From the NCBI RefSeq assembly GCF_029931775.1, contig NC_079312.1:63120333-63184332 (forward strand): 64,000 nucleotides of DNA, written 5' to 3'. The position numbers and the translations under genes were made by a program. Of this stretch, positions 26,501 to 36,960 are shown in pieces. The stretch's first letter is position 1. Each line of letters opens with the position of its first letter. The notes beneath the pieces were generated by a model that made no database searches, was not told the DNA's origin, and worked only from the letters and a program-made list of their open reading frames with translations. The DNA comes from Euleptes europaea (taxonomy: Eukaryota > Chordata > Lepidosauria > Squamata > Sphaerodactylidae).

Positions 26501-29500
26501 ATTGAGTGTTACATTGCTGAACAGAACATGGTAAGTTCTTTTGGAAAACACATTGTTCTGAACTACAGAAAATTCCTTTTCAGATAAATCTGACCTCCAG
26601 GACCAAAGTGTTGGGCTGTTTTATTTATAAAGTGGCTAGGATGGTATAACTAGGGTTAATGGTAAATAAATGTAGTATTGCAATTGACAAGAAGTTATTT
26701 CGGTATGCCCAGATTAGGCTATTTTTCTTTCTCTACTAAAGCTCTCTTGTCCTCTCTGTTTAGATGGGAAGATCTAGAAAGGATTGGCTCAGCAGTGAAC
26801 CAAACAGTAAAGGAACATAAGTGATTTATTTAATAACGTGTTGTCAGCCTGAAAACCCAAACTTTGTGGTTTTAGTTGACTTTGTTCTCACAGAACTGGG
26901 AGCTTTTGGTGTGGGAAGTCAAGAAGAGATATGAGATGTTGAAGGAGAGGTAGGGACTTAGGAGGAAAAAACCCCCATAACCCTGACTCCCCACTGTAAA
27001 CCCTTACAAGGTTAGGCATTATCTTTTGCCTGATAATTAAGTATGCATTGCTTTGCACAGGTAAACCCTTACATCCCAGTTTAAATAAGATGCTGGACAT
27101 GTGAAGAATTGCATGGGTTTGTTCTTTTCCAGTATCATGTTTAAATAAGGTGTTCCGGCTAATAGGCTGATATTTCAAAACATAATTTCTTCAGGCCCAA
27201 GTAGAATCAGACTTAGATGTTCAGTAATGCAGCTCATATACAATTATCAATTATTGGTGCACACATTTTTCTAGTATAAGCTTTTGTCCTAGAAACCTTG
27301 GGTTGGAGCCAAAGGTACATTTTGGATCCAGTCCCATTTTTTGAATCCAACCTAAAGCCTTAGCTGACCAACATTTTTCTCTCCTTAACAGGTGAGCGTT
27401 GCCGTTGGTTGCGCTACTCGTGACAGAAACGTTGTCTTTGCTAGCACCTTTGCCACATTTTTCACTAGGGCCTTTGATCAGATCCGCATGGCAGCCATTT
27501 CTGAGAGCAACATCAATCTCTGTGGATCTCACTGTGGTGTTTCCATTGGTAAGTGTTTTTAAACATACTTTTCCGAGAGCCAAACAGGATGAAACGGCTG
27601 CTGTGTTTCTGTTCTTCTGTTGTTCCTTTATTTTTTAAAAGCAATGAGCGTGTGGACAGGGAATCAGGTTTTTTAAAAATCATTTTCACCAATCTCACTT
27701 TCCTAAATAACCCACCCCCATTCCAAGCTTCTATTTTCCCTATGGATGGTGGGGAAAAGCATGTACCAAGCAAGCATCTAATTAATTTTTTTAAGGTTCT
27801 TGAGATCCATTGCAGCATCTACTAGTGTCCCATCTGGTCTTCCAGACGTTGAAGCAACTTAAATTTATAAGCATACCACTCACTCCTCTGACACAAGTGA
27901 TCCACGTTTATTACTGTATGAATTCAGAAAACCTAAAAAGCCTCTTAAAATCTCTTCGCTTCGCTTTGCCTGTCTGACAAGTAGACCTGTAAATGAAAGT
28001 GATATCAGAATGTTCTGTGAAATAATCCCTTTTAAAATTATTAGCATGATAGGCATATTGAATTCTTCCAGCTTTCTGTATGATGTCATTATTGCATAAT
28101 TATAATATTTATTCTTTAAACCTAATAGTATTATTTTTACCTAGAAAACCAGGAATATGTGTTCTTCCTGGTTTCAGCCAGCTATTGAATAGTTGAGTAC
28201 CTTGTGTAAATACTAAGTCATGCACAGTATTTAGAGTTCAGAAAGAGGATGAGGCCATTTTTCATACATTGAATGCAATTTGCCAATACTTGGTAGGTTA
28301 GTATAGTGTTAAGAATGGCAAAGAAGGCTAAAAGGCAGAGCATTCTAGCAGCAGGGCACAAATGCAGTGCAGGCCGCATAACTTGCACTATCGAAAAGTG
28401 CGTGTATATAAGTTGGTCTATTTTCCCTGCCCAGATACAGAAGTATTTTTCCTGCATAGATATAATCTAGAACTAGGGGATGGCAAAGGAGATGATGCAC
28501 AGTCACATTTAAAAGTATGGCTCAAGAACTGATATTCTGCAAATACATGGATCAGACAACCCCTGTGTAAATTGGCTGGCCAGTTGCAGTGTAAAAAAAA
28601 AAAAGACAGAAGATGCTCTTGTGAAATATTTCATGTGTGATAGATCACTTTTTTGCTACTTAGTAGCTTTCCTTGAGTATAATATATGAATTGCCCCTGG
28701 GCGAGCACCCGAGTGGTAAACTGTTGAGACATGCAATGTGGTCGTCCTCTTCAAGCCTTGAAGGTTTGCTAGCCCGTTAAAGGCTACAATGCTGATTCTG
28801 TGACCTTAGGCAGTTCATGAGAGGGAGGGCATCTTGGCCATCTTCTGGGCATGGAGTAGGGGTCACTGGGTGTGTGTGGCCAGATGTGTCTCCTAAGGAA
28901 ATTAAACCGTTCATTGATCGCCTATGCTCAGGCAAAGCCCCAGGTCCTGATCTAAATTCCTACGAACTTTTTAAAGTCAACAGCGAATGGTGTTGCTCCT
29001 GTATTTACACAAATTAATGCATCAGGAGCCATTCCAAAATCTTGGAGACATACTATTATCGTCCCAATCTTTAAAAAGGGTCACCGCTCTGACCCAAGCT
29101 GTTATCGTCCAATCAGCCTTTTGTCTTGCTTAGGCAAATTGTATTCCTCCTACTTATTAAAGAGGCTGTTGGACTGGGTTGAGAGTAATGACATCCTTGG
29201 CTGGGAACAGATTGGCTTTAGAAGGGGTTGGACTGTCACGGACCACTGTTTAGTGCTCTCCCATCTAGCTGGGAAATATTCCTCCCCCCGAAATGGCACC
29301 CTTTATGCGGGTTTTATGGATCTTAAGGGAGCTTTTGATACCATCCCGAGGGAGAGGCTATGGTTGAAACTATCACATCCTACTATGGATAGGAGGTTAC
29401 TATGGCTTATTCAGCAATTTCATACTGACCTCACAGCTCAGGTTCGCTGTGGCAACCAAGAACTAACCGAGCCCTTTGAACTGGTCAAGGGAGTTAGACA

Positions 29501-32500
29501 AGGTTGCCTCCTTGCTCCTCTCTTGTTTAATCTCTACCTGAATGATATGGCAACCAATTTCTCAGAGTTTTGCCACCCCCCAAAGCTTGCAAGCCATCCC
29601 ACCCCAATTCTACTCTATGCTGACGATGCAGTTCTCCTGTCCCACACAAGAATTGGTTTGAAAAGGTCTTTGCAAACTTTTTCTGAGTACTGCTCTAGGG
29701 AAGGTCTTAAAATAAACCATCATAAATCTAGATTATATCTTCACTAAGAGGAGAAAAATGCCTCTTTTTCGCTGGGTATTAGTTGGCTTTGAGGTTGACC
29801 AAGTTAAGGAGTTTGTTTACCTTGGCATTCTGTTTTCCCATAACCTAAATTGGAATGCCCATCAAAAAGCAGTGTCCAACAAAATTAAACCTGGGGTTGG
29901 TGCTATTGTCAACTTTTTTCACACCAAAGGTGGCAAATATATTCCAGGGGCTATTCAGGTTTTTAACCTGAAAATTACCCCAATTATCCTCTTTGGTGTT
30001 GCCATCTGGATAACAGTCATCAATGAATCTATAGATTGTCCACTGCTTCAGTTCCTACGAAAACTCCTAAATGCCCCTCGATGTGTTGCTGGCGTTACTC
30101 TTCGTTCCGAGTTTGGCCAAATGTCACTTGAAGCTAGGGCGTGGTTGGCCGCCTTTAAACGACACCTTAAACTGTGCTTTAGCACTGAGGGGTTCCTAGC
30201 TTCTCTGAAGCATGACCCTTTTAAATCCTCATGGCAAAAAATCTTAGATGAGAAACTGTCCTTGTTGGGCTTCTTGCAGGATATGTTATTAGATCTTGGG
30301 AAAACTGAAGCTTTTACCAAAATTAAAAAGTGCATTAAAGAGCTTGATTCTAACAGCACTACTTTTCGTGCTCATCGCGTCTGTTCATCCCAGTTCTTCG
30401 GAATACCCCCTCCACGTGGTCTGCCTGCCTATACATATTATCTGACAACTCCTCGTCTCTGTAGAGCTTTTTGCTTGGCTAGATTGAATGCTAACCCTTC
30501 TATGGTAATGCAGGGCAGAATTCTGAATATACCATACTCAGACAGAATCTGCCCTTGCTTTTCTGGCTCTATTGACACATTAGCCCATGCCCTTTTGGAA
30601 TGCCACTTTTACGAGGAACTTCGATCGCACTATATTTCCCCCCTTTTAATATACAAATCCAATGCTTCTGTGACTGACATAATGCCTTTTTTTACTAAGC
30701 GATAGGGACCCCAAGGCTACATTGTCAGTGGCAAGATTTGTTTCAGTCCTTATATCCTTCCAACACTAGATATATGCTGCTCAAGATCAATTGATCAAGG
30801 AGCTTCTAAGGGATAAAAGGAAAAGGAACTCTATAATTTTATAACTTCTTGACACAGCAAGAACTGGTCACTGAGCGGTGCCATGGCAAGTAGTAAGTTT
30901 AGCTGCCTCTTTGTCCCTTCAAGGCTCCTGCAGCTAGTTACGCAACCTTAAAGGGAGACAGCGTGTTGATTGTTGCTGCTGCTTATCCTGAGATACCAGG
31001 GCCGTATATGCAGGTTTTGTTTGCAGGGGGAGGGGGAGACACTTCTTCCTCTGCAGTTTGAAAAATATGTTTCTGACAGGCAAGCCACCATATGCCCCAG
31101 ATCAAAAATGCAAAAAACCTTGCGACTCAATAGCCTCTTATAGGCTGGAGGCAAACCAATAGCGGATTAGAGACTTAATGCATCCAAGTGTATTCCATCA
31201 TGTTCTAGAAACTGTCATGTGCAGGATGCTTTGACTGTACTGAAAACCAATACAGCAAAGCATAGTCTTTCACGAATGTATTTGTGTGTATACTGTGAAC
31301 ACTTTTATGTAACAGATGTCTGCATAAATGGCCTCAATCTCGAAGCCTTTGTGAGCAGCATAGACTAAATAGCTTTTTCAAGGACATGTGGTTTTGTATT
31401 TGTAAATAGTAATAAAAATCCTCCCAAAAAAAGTAGATTCAATTTAAGCTTTATGGAGTTCAGTGGACATTTCTTTTTTTAATTGGGAAGTTAATATGTG
31501 CATTGCAAACACAGACAGATGCCTTGGCAAAGCCTGAACTGACTGGCTCCCATTCAAGAATTTTGATTGTGGATTTTGCTTTGCTGTTGCTGCTGTAGTA
31601 TTTCAGGTTGCTTGCTCTGTCTGCTAGCTGTAGATTCTTTTTTTTTAAGCATAGTAACTTTCTGGCATTTATTTTGTAGTGTAATGTGCAGTGATGACTT
31701 ATTTTAACTGCATGGGGTTGCTGCATGGTATAATTCTCCGAGGTAAACCTGTGACTTGCTTTTTCGCTTCTATAGAATTCATGCAGCAATCAGGACAACC
31801 AGCAGGGGGACTATCAGTTAATTCTGTGTTCTTCATTGGAAGTATAAACGACTGGGGGAGGCACTGGCAAACCACCCCGTAAACAAAGTCTGCCTAGTAA
31901 ACGTTGGGATGTGACATCACCCCATGGGTCAGTATTGACCCATTGCTTGCACAGGGGACTACCTTGACCTTTTACCATTGGAAGGAGATCCAGGTTAAAT
32001 CGTTAACATTTTGAAGAGTATCATCTCCAGTAGAGACATGCTAGATCACAAGGCATTTTGTTGATATGTTTGGTTTTATGTTAGTTTTAATTTCCTGCAA
32101 GCAATCCTGAGAACCTCTGCAGGAGAGAGTAGGGTACTAATTATTAAAATAAATAATAAAAGATAGCAAGCCTGAGAAAAGGCTCCAGATTGCAAGCCTT
32201 GGCTAGAAGTGGCTTTCTGGGGTTGGCAGACTGGGTGGAAGGGGTTACTAGTCCATCCGACTTGGTACTGTTCTCTTGCATTGTAAAGCACACAGGATGT
32301 TTGGTGCCCTCTGGCTGTATTAGGGCATACTGAATTCCAAATTCATCTATGCTCTTCATAGGATTGACACACTGTTATTTCACACTTTTTGTCATTTGAC
32401 TGCATAGTATAAAACATGTACTTGCATATCCCTGGTTGGCCATGGTGTGAGCAGACTGCTGGACTTGATGGGCCTTGGTCTGATCCAGCATGGCTTTTCT

Positions 32501-35500
32501 TATGTTCTTATGTGTATATGTTCACCTACCTCCCATTATGTTTTCTTCTTTTGGCTCTGTACTCTTTGTTTTAGTTATTGTTTTACTGTTGCATTCTTTT
32601 TGATTTTTCTTTATAACCCTAGTTTTCTTTCTTTTTAGTTTCCTTCTATCTTCTTTCTTTGCTATTTAGAGAGTTCCAAGTTTAAGGAGAAGATGGTAGG
32701 TAGTCTTCCATGCCAGTGAGTGCCTTATTCTTTGTTTTAGATACTATTTGCTTTATGTAGTACCCCAAGGAGGCATCAGTTCAATTTTATATTGACATTT
32801 TCTCAACCATGACTCTCTAGGTGAGGATGGACCTTCACAGATGGCTCTGGAAGATCTGGGCATGTTTCGTACCGTTCCTAATTCAACGGTCTTCTACCCT
32901 AGTGATGCTGTATCTACCGAAAAGGCAGTTGAACTGGCTGCAAATACTAAGGTCTGAAACTGTTTGCAAGTGCATTAACGTAAAAAGGTTTACTGTGCAA
33001 TCCTAATTAGGTCTACTTGGTGGGCTTACTCCCAGGAAAGTGTTCTTAAGATTGTGCTGTTGAAGTCATTATATTCAAGGCCTTTCAAAATGGTGTGCAA
33101 AAAATCCATGTTCTGACTTGAGGTGAATGGATTGAAAGGTGTGCTAAACTTGCAGTTCAGATGATAGAATCACTGAACATCTTCTGAATGGGAATAAGGC
33201 CAGTTCTTCCTCTTCGGATGCCAGTTGCTGTAACCCTACTGAAGTTTAATTTTTCAAGAAACACTTTTGCCTCTTTCAGGGCATGGTCTGACTTCCGTCT
33301 TCGCTTCATTATTTAACGTAGACTGAACCTGTCAAGTTCAAAACCTAGGAGCCAGGTTTCCCATTTTGAGATTAAACATCACACCTCTTAAGCTTTCCGC
33401 TTCTTCTGGAAGGCAGCAGGACAAGCTCAGTGACCTCTCCTGGTCTTCTATCCCCCTTTTCCCTGCCTGTTCCCCAAGGCCCTTATCTCTTGTTTTTTTC
33501 CTGTGAACTCTACTTAGAAGGTTACTGTATGATTTTTGTAGAAAGAACTATGAAATTGCATTTCCTTAGAATATATTCAGGGCAATTAATTTTATCCTCT
33601 TCTACAAATTTGTTGAAAGAATAAACAATACGTGGAACAATATTTGGCATCCTAAGATTCTCCATTAAAGTTATGTGTGCATCCACAAACAGTATCTAAA
33701 TTCATGAATTTTCCAGTGGCAGTTCGTAAAAATGCAATTAGAAAATAACCATCTGTGTAGTTAAAGCAAACTATGGTATACTAGTGTTTGGGTTGGACCT
33801 TACTGGTTTTCAGCTTTCTGTCACTGTAACTCCTGACCGATCTGCCTTTTGTCCATGCAGGTCTGATAAACCATGGCATAGTCTTTGTGGTGGTTAAAAG
33901 GGACCCCTTTTCCCTCTTTAATGGGCAGAAAAACCTGCAGGATCCAACTTGTATACTTCTGGGACTGCAGCTTGCAGGGGAAATGAACATTTGGATGCTC
34001 TGTTTTAATAAAACTATCCTTTTTTGTAGAAGATGAGGCTAGGACTCTTCTTTATGACTCTGCTTTTCCACAAATTTGGAATTTTGGGGGGAGGGCATAT
34101 TCAAACATGCTGTTTCCCAGAAGAACTAAATCATGTGTTTTTTGCTATTGAGGTACAAGCTGAATGGGAAAAGATTGATTTGGAAGTTCTGTTTGGTGTC
34201 TAGTACGACTCCTCTTGATATCCATCCTGTGATCTTTTTTAAAAAAACAGGGCATATGTTTCATAAGGACCAGTCGTCCAGAAAATGCAGTGATTTACAG
34301 CAGCAATGAGGACTTTCATGTTGGACAAGCCAAGGTGAATACCATCTGTTCTCGAAAATCAATGAAATACTTTTTTGCAAGAATACCTTTATCATTAAGT
34401 TCTCTAACCAACCTAAAAAAATCACCCTGGAACTACCACTAATTTGTCTTTAACATTTGTTTTCAGGTAGTATTCAAGAGCAAGGATGATCAGGTTACAG
34501 TGATCGGAGCAGGAGTGACTCTGCACGAGGCGCTTGCTGCAGCTGAACAACTGAAGAAGGGTAAATAGACTCTTAAGCATATTGAACTGCTTTGAGAAGT
34601 GTGTGCAAGCTGTCATTCATGATACAATACTAGCACAGTACAGAGTGCAAGCTATGTCTTTTCCTCACATTCACTAACATAACAGAAGATGCCCTTTGCT
34701 GAATTGTTAGAAATTCTCTCCAGGGAAAGTCCACAGGACAGTAGCCTATTAGAAAAAGATGATTACAAAACACAGTGCTAAATAAATAATAAATATAAAT
34801 ACAATTATTGTTTTGGGTAAATTAATGGACAGCTCTCCTTTTAGCAGGCTCGTAACGATGTCCTCATGATACTATGAGCTGCTTTCTAGGTTCTCCAACC
34901 CAGATTTTGTCCATACTGTCATCATTAGAACCCAAATATTCACGTTTCCAAGAGAATACATGAAATAAGTATTTATATGAAAGGTTGAATGTTATAGGTT
35001 TTTCAATTGTTTCCTGTTTTCCTAACCTATTTTGATGAGCCTACTACATAATAAGCTTTCTACTCCCCTTTTCCAGAGCGAATTTCCATCAGAGTAGTTG
35101 ACCCATTCACTATAAAACCTTTGGATAAAAAAACCATACTTGAAAATGCAAGAGCAACCAAAGGCAGAATTATCACTGTGGAAGACCATTATTATGAAGG
35201 TAAGCCAACAAACAAAACAAGGTATTTTCAGTATATAAATCCATAGGTACAGGTAACTTGCAGTTCTGTAACTCCACTAATATAGTACAACACATGTGTG
35301 TTGTATCATATTAGCAAGGGATTGGGGGAGACATAGAGACATCCAAGCACAAGTGGGTTATGTGGCTCTGTTCATGAAAACAAGAACATAAGAGCCACCA
35401 TGCTAGATCTGATTAATAATCCATTTAGTTCAGCATCTTGTTTCCAACAATAGACTATCAGATGCCATGGGGGAGCCCACAAGCAAGGCCTGCAGAAAAC

Positions 35501-36812
35501 AGTCCCCATTCTGCCTCTGAACTTTGAAGTTCTATTTGGCTATCATGGGGAACCTGCAAAGACTTGTGAGGGCATCTCATTTTTCCTCCTCCACTAGTTC
35601 CTCTTTCCCGGTTTCCTTCTCATCCATCAGTCAACCTACCTTTGTCTATCTCCCATCTTCAGGTTTCTGTCCTGCCCTTCTCCTGGCAGCTGGGAAATCT
35701 CTGGCCATGTTGCATAGTGCCAGCCACTGGGCCTAGTTTTGCAGTGCTGGCTACCAGGACTGGGCCCAGTTGAGCCATGGCAGAGTGGTACTTTGAACTT
35801 GGGTCTCCCAGATTCTAGTTTGAAACTTTAATACAACACCACTCTGGCTTTCATGCGGTGGCCACTCTTGAACAGTAGCAAGCAGTTGGGCCTGGCTGAG
35901 TCATGCAAGTCGTGTGGTAGGAAGTTGCCCAGTTGTTGCTGCTGGGCCTGCCCCTAATGAGTCCTCCCTCAGAGGCCCAAAAATTCCTCTTGAAGGCTTG
36001 CATTACTGTTGTGGTTGCCTAGAGGTGGCCACAGAGGGCATTCTTTTATTAAAGCTGCAGGCACTGTTTTTATAATTTGGAGGGGGTTTTAATTCCCCCC
36101 TCCCCAGTGTGTGTTCTTAGATTTTTCCACAAACCTGGGGCTTCTCTCAGGTTTATAGACAGATCTGTCTGGTCTGTTCATGGCCCCAGTCTCGGGATTT
36201 AAGTGCCCACAGAAGGGGCTGTTTTGAGAATTAGATGTATTGATAAATCTATCCTCCATACATCTGTGCAACCATCTATCCTACTTTAGTGGATGGAGCA
36301 TCCCATCAGCATTTTAAAAAAAATACAGCCAAGTATTTTAAGGTTGGAAGCATATTACACTATTTTTTTTAGGGCACTAAATCTTCTCTGACAGCTCTTG
36401 TGTCCTAAGGCCCTACATGGATTCATGAAGATTATCACTCAAGATTGGGTCTCTGAAGCATTAATCTTATTCTTAGAAGAAAGATTGGTTTAAGGAATAG
36501 CTTCTTACAGGAGCAAGCAACTGTGCTTTCTGAGCCTTTCAAACTGATTCGTTTTTTTAAAACAGCAGCATTAAGCTGCTTACCAAGAATCTGGACTTAT
36601 CTGTTGGACATCATCTTTCCTTAGGTGGCATTGGAGATGCCGTCTGTGCCGCTGTAGTTGGAGAACCTGGGATCACCGTCAGTCGCTTGGCAGTGTCCCA
36701 CATACCAAGAAGCGGAAAGCCAGCTGAGCTGCTCAGGATGTTTGGCATCGATAAGGAGGCCATTATTCAGGCTGTGAAGATGGCAGTGTCCAAATCAAGA
36801 AATGCGGAGTAG
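11426..36812 (+). CDS. TKT: Transketolase, exons 2-14 (exon 1 outside window)
   Basis: Transketolase is the cytosolic, thiamine-diphosphate- and Mg-dependent enzyme of the non-oxidative pentose phosphate pathway; it moves two-carbon units from ketose to aldose phosphates. Thirteen exons with GT/AG borders join in frame: 11426-11543, 12437-12550, 14007-14104, 19245-19436, 20678-20796, 24346-24539, 26366-26530, 27392-27548, 32821-32951, 34251-34334, 34467-34560, 35077-35199, 36625-36812. They give 591 codons. If exon 1 codes for 36 residues as in human TKT, the protein is 627 aa (human 623), and all known sites fall on their human numbers: His37, His77, His110, Asp155, Asn185, Lys244, His258, Arg318, Asp341, Ser345, catalytic Glu366, Phe392, His416, Asp424, Gln428, Arg474. 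Retention of exon 3 argues against TKTL1; the introns argue against a TKTL2-type retrocopy. The C-terminus (SKSRNAE) is slightly longer than in mammals. Confidence 0.95.
11696..11911 (-). mobile_element. 5S-rRNA-derived SINE
   Basis: Reverse-strand copy: the tail gtgtgtaaagtgccgtcaag comes first on the + strand, then the 5S-derived head (AACCAGGGCTGACCCTGCTT, agcttctgagatctgacgag). About 150 bases after TKT exon 2. Confidence 0.9.
12437..12550 (+). CDS. TKT: TKT exon 3
   Basis: 114 nt, 38 whole codons, residues 76-113, from [16 protein letters not shown] to GHPVP. His77 and His110 are present. The equivalent 38-residue block is absent from mammalian TKTL1, so its presence supports a true, active transketolase. 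Acceptor tgctag, donor gtgagt. Confidence 0.95.
12760..13960 (+). mobile_element. Broken DIRS-like (tyrosine recombinase) retroelement fossil
   Basis: In TKT intron 3. The part between about 13200 and 13560 resembles the tyrosine-recombinase end of DIRS-type elements. The downstream part (13600-13960) contains short inverted segments related to each other (GCTCTGTGGAAGGGAGGGCA near 13672 and its complement near 13900), in keeping with the complementary terminal regions of this family. Broken in several places, truncated at the 5' side and old. Confidence 0.5.
14007..14104 (+). CDS. TKT: TKT exon 4
   Basis: 98 nt, residues 114-145 plus two bases of Ser146. Encodes the [17 protein letters not shown] segment, with Gly123 of the diphosphate-binding region. 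Acceptor tttcag, donor gtaatt. A DIRS-like fossil ends about 50 bases upstream in the preceding intron. Confidence 0.95.
15147..15426 (+). mobile_element. tRNA-derived SINE (type 1)
   Basis: A tRNA-like head with a B-box (GAGTTCGATCCC) is followed by GTTTCAGGTAGCCGGCTCAA and ends GCACAGGGGACTACCTTTAC. In TKT intron 4. The same body appears at 31.85 and 53.3 kb. Confidence 0.82.
17016..17228 (+). mobile_element. 5S-rRNA-derived SINE, diverged
   Basis: Head GAAGCTAAGCAGGGTCAGCC and TTTGGATGGGAGACCTCC; tail GGGGTCACCATAAGTCAGAT. More diverged than the 57.5 kb copy. In TKT intron 4. Confidence 0.88.
18250..18400. repeat. Near-palindromic repeat (~55-bp arms)
   Basis: Left arm GAGCAAGAGTCCAGTAGCAC...GGCAGGGTATGA and right arm TCATACCCTGCC...GTGCTACTGGACTCTTGCTC pair almost perfectly around a ~30-base centre (TCTGAAGAAGTGAGCTGTGG). 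The right half is the usual form of an interspersed reptile repeat; the left half is an inverted copy. Confidence 0.85.
19245..19436 (+). CDS. TKT: TKT exon 5 (thiamine diphosphate motif)
   Basis: 192 nt, residues 146-210. Holds the classical TPP-binding motif that starts GDGELSEGS (Asp155, Glu160) and ends at Asn185, the Mg ligand. It begins with one base completing Ser146 and ends with two bases of Gly210. Donor gtatgt. Confidence 0.95.
20678..20796 (+). CDS. TKT: TKT exon 6
   Basis: 119 nt, residues 211-249, from [19 protein letters not shown] to GKGIT. Lys244, which contacts cofactor and substrate, is retained. Acceptor ttcctag, donor gtaata. A hAT-like MITE copy starts 111 bases downstream in the next intron. 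Confidence 0.95.
20908..21106 (+). mobile_element. hAT-like MITE, copy 3 (older subfamily)
   Basis: 199 bp inside a TKT intron. It has AGGGTTGCC...GGCAACCCTAT ends but a different 5' interior (GAAAGACCTGGAGATTTTGG and an extra CAGGGTATAATGCC). Flanks caattagt/tgattagt match at 6 of 8 positions. Confidence 0.8.
22935..23115 (-). mobile_element. tRNA-derived SINE (type 2), old
   Basis: Diverged relative of the 23.6 kb element: CCACCCTTCCCTTCCTCCAG, TTGCAAGGTAGCTTAAGC, TTGAACCCCAGTCTCCACAG. Assigned by order of blocks, not by close identity. Confidence 0.5.
23297..23425 (-). mobile_element. LINE tail, CR1/L3-like
   Basis: TAAGAAGAGCCCTGCAGGAT, CAGACCCATGGTCCATCTAG and ACACAGTGGCCAACCAGCTG. This tail occurs in several forms in the window. 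Confidence 0.65.
23642..23968 (-). mobile_element. tRNA-derived SINE (type 2)
   Basis: On the - strand it begins GAGAGCCAGCGTGGTGTAGT (A-box region), has the B-box GGGTTTGATTCCCC, a conserved core (GCCCAAGGTCACCCAGCTGG on +) and a tail ending in ATATAAAAACCAACTC. In TKT intron 6. Confidence 0.85.
24346..24539 (+). CDS. TKT: TKT exon 7
   Basis: 194 nt, residues 250-314. Contains WHGK with His258 and then the linker between the PP and Pyr domains ([17 protein letters not shown]). The linker is the least conserved part compared with mammals. Acceptor attag, donor gtataa. Confidence 0.94.
25180..25590 (+). mobile_element. L2-like LINE fragment (reverse transcriptase)
   Basis: Decayed frames contain [20 protein letters not shown], a [14 protein letters not shown]-like block and SSGSLSSFQ (the LLDLSAAFDTIDH motif decayed). 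The 194-aa open frame on the other strand at 24725-25309 covers part of it and is not a gene. Confidence 0.68.
26366..26530 (+). CDS. TKT: TKT exon 8 (catalytic Glu366)
   Basis: 165 nt, 55 whole codons, residues 315-369. Begins IATRKAYG (Arg318), carries [10 protein letters not shown] (Asp341, Ser345) and ends AEQNM with Glu366, the glutamate that activates the thiamine aminopyrimidine ring. Acceptor cacag, donor gtaagt. Confidence 0.96.
27392..27548 (+). CDS. TKT: TKT exon 9
   Basis: 157 nt, residues 370-421 plus one base of Gly422. Contains [16 protein letters not shown] (Phe392) and [12 protein letters not shown] (His416). The following 5.3 kb intron hosts the large LINE copy. Confidence 0.95.
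28755..28880 (+). mobile_element. CR1 3' fragment
   Basis: ATGCTGATTCTGTGACCTTA, GAGGGAGGGCATCTTGGCCA and TGGAGTAGGGGTCACTGGGT are the reverse complement of 62395-62495. It abuts the large LINE that starts near 28881. Confidence 0.82.
28881..30780 (+). mobile_element. Non-LTR retrotransposon with reverse transcriptase (5' truncated)
   Basis: About 1.8 kb of one ORF2-like coding region in TKT intron 9. Frames: 28881-29017, 29040-29747 and 29758-30705. Seen: GKAPGPDLN at the start, [37 protein letters not shown] (motif A), [20 protein letters not shown] (motif B), YADD at 29616-29627 (motif C), then a thumb region and a C-terminal CxC...H...C zinc-knuckle-like stretch ([20 protein letters not shown]). 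Only two or three frame breaks in 1.8 kb suggest a fairly recent insertion. The clade (Vingi, I or R1-like) cannot be settled by eye; it is not CR1 or BovB. Confidence 0.9.
31845..31972 (+). mobile_element. tRNA-derived SINE (type 1), 3' part
   Basis: Body only: GGCAAACCACCCCGTAAACA, AAGTCTGCCTAGTAAACGTT, then TGCTTGCACAGGGGACTACC. The head is missing. In the same TKT intron as the large LINE. Confidence 0.8.
32430..32518 (+). mobile_element. LINE tail, CR1/L3-like
   Basis: GAGCAGACTGCTGGACTTGA, TGGGCCTTGGTCTGATCCAG and CATGGCTTTTCTTATGTTCT. Reverse complement of the start of the 38.8 kb element. Confidence 0.7.
32821..32951 (+). CDS. TKT: TKT exon 10
   Basis: 131 nt, residues 422-465. Encodes [17 protein letters not shown] (Asp424, Gln428), ending VELAANTK. 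The donor reads gtctga, weaker than the other donors in the gene but still GT. Confidence 0.93.
34251..34334 (+). CDS. TKT: TKT exon 11
   Basis: 84 nt, 28 whole codons, residues 466-493. [13 protein letters not shown] carries Arg474, which binds substrate phosphate in the family. Both borders are phase 0. Acceptor aaacag, donor gtgaat. Confidence 0.95.
34467..34560 (+). CDS. TKT: TKT exon 12
   Basis: 94 nt, residues 494-524 plus one base of Glu525. Start of the C-terminal transketolase domain ([19 protein letters not shown]). The upstream intron is only 132 bases, the shortest in the gene. Confidence 0.94.
35077..35199 (+). CDS. TKT: TKT exon 13
   Basis: 123 nt, residues 525-565 plus one base of Gly566. 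C-terminal domain ([22 protein letters not shown]). Acceptor ttccag, donor gtaagc. Confidence 0.95.
35385..35580 (-). mobile_element. LINE tail, CR1/L3-like, old
   Basis: CATAAGAGCCACCATGCTAG, TTAGTTCAGCATCTTGTTTC, then GGGGAGCCCACAAGCAAGGC. In TKT intron 13. Confidence 0.6.
36625..36812 (+). CDS. TKT: TKT exon 14 and stop
   Basis: 188 nt, residues 566-627 and TAG at 36810-36812. Encodes [34 protein letters not shown] and a tail ending SKSRNAE. Mammalian TKT ends a few residues earlier, so the last residues are lineage-specific. Confidence 0.95.
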
Positions 36813-36960
36813 TTTCAATTGTAGGCCCGCCATGCTATGCTGGAGCAGTGTTTGGGGTGGGGCAGAAGTACTGCTAAGTTTCAAACACATGTTTAAAATG
36901 ATAATGCAGAGTTTTAATGACAGAGAATTTGAATAAAAAATTAAAGTTTCGGGAGACAAA
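36813..36960 (+). other. TKT: TKT 3' untranslated region (short)
   Basis: From the stop codon to just past an AATAAA at 36932-36937. The end point is inferred from the signal, with cleavage expected 10-30 bases downstream. Confidence 0.7.
36932..36937 (+). terminator. TKT: Polyadenylation signal of TKT
   Basis: Canonical AATAAA 120 bases after the stop codon, the first such hexamer in the 3' UTR. A T/G-containing stretch (ttgctcattttgctagctg) follows from about 36966. Confidence 0.75.

Noticed and set aside
11426-36812. TKTL1 or TKTL2 identity
   Set aside because: Exon 3 and all catalytic residues are present (unlike TKTL1), and the gene has introns (unlike the mammalian TKTL2 retrogene).
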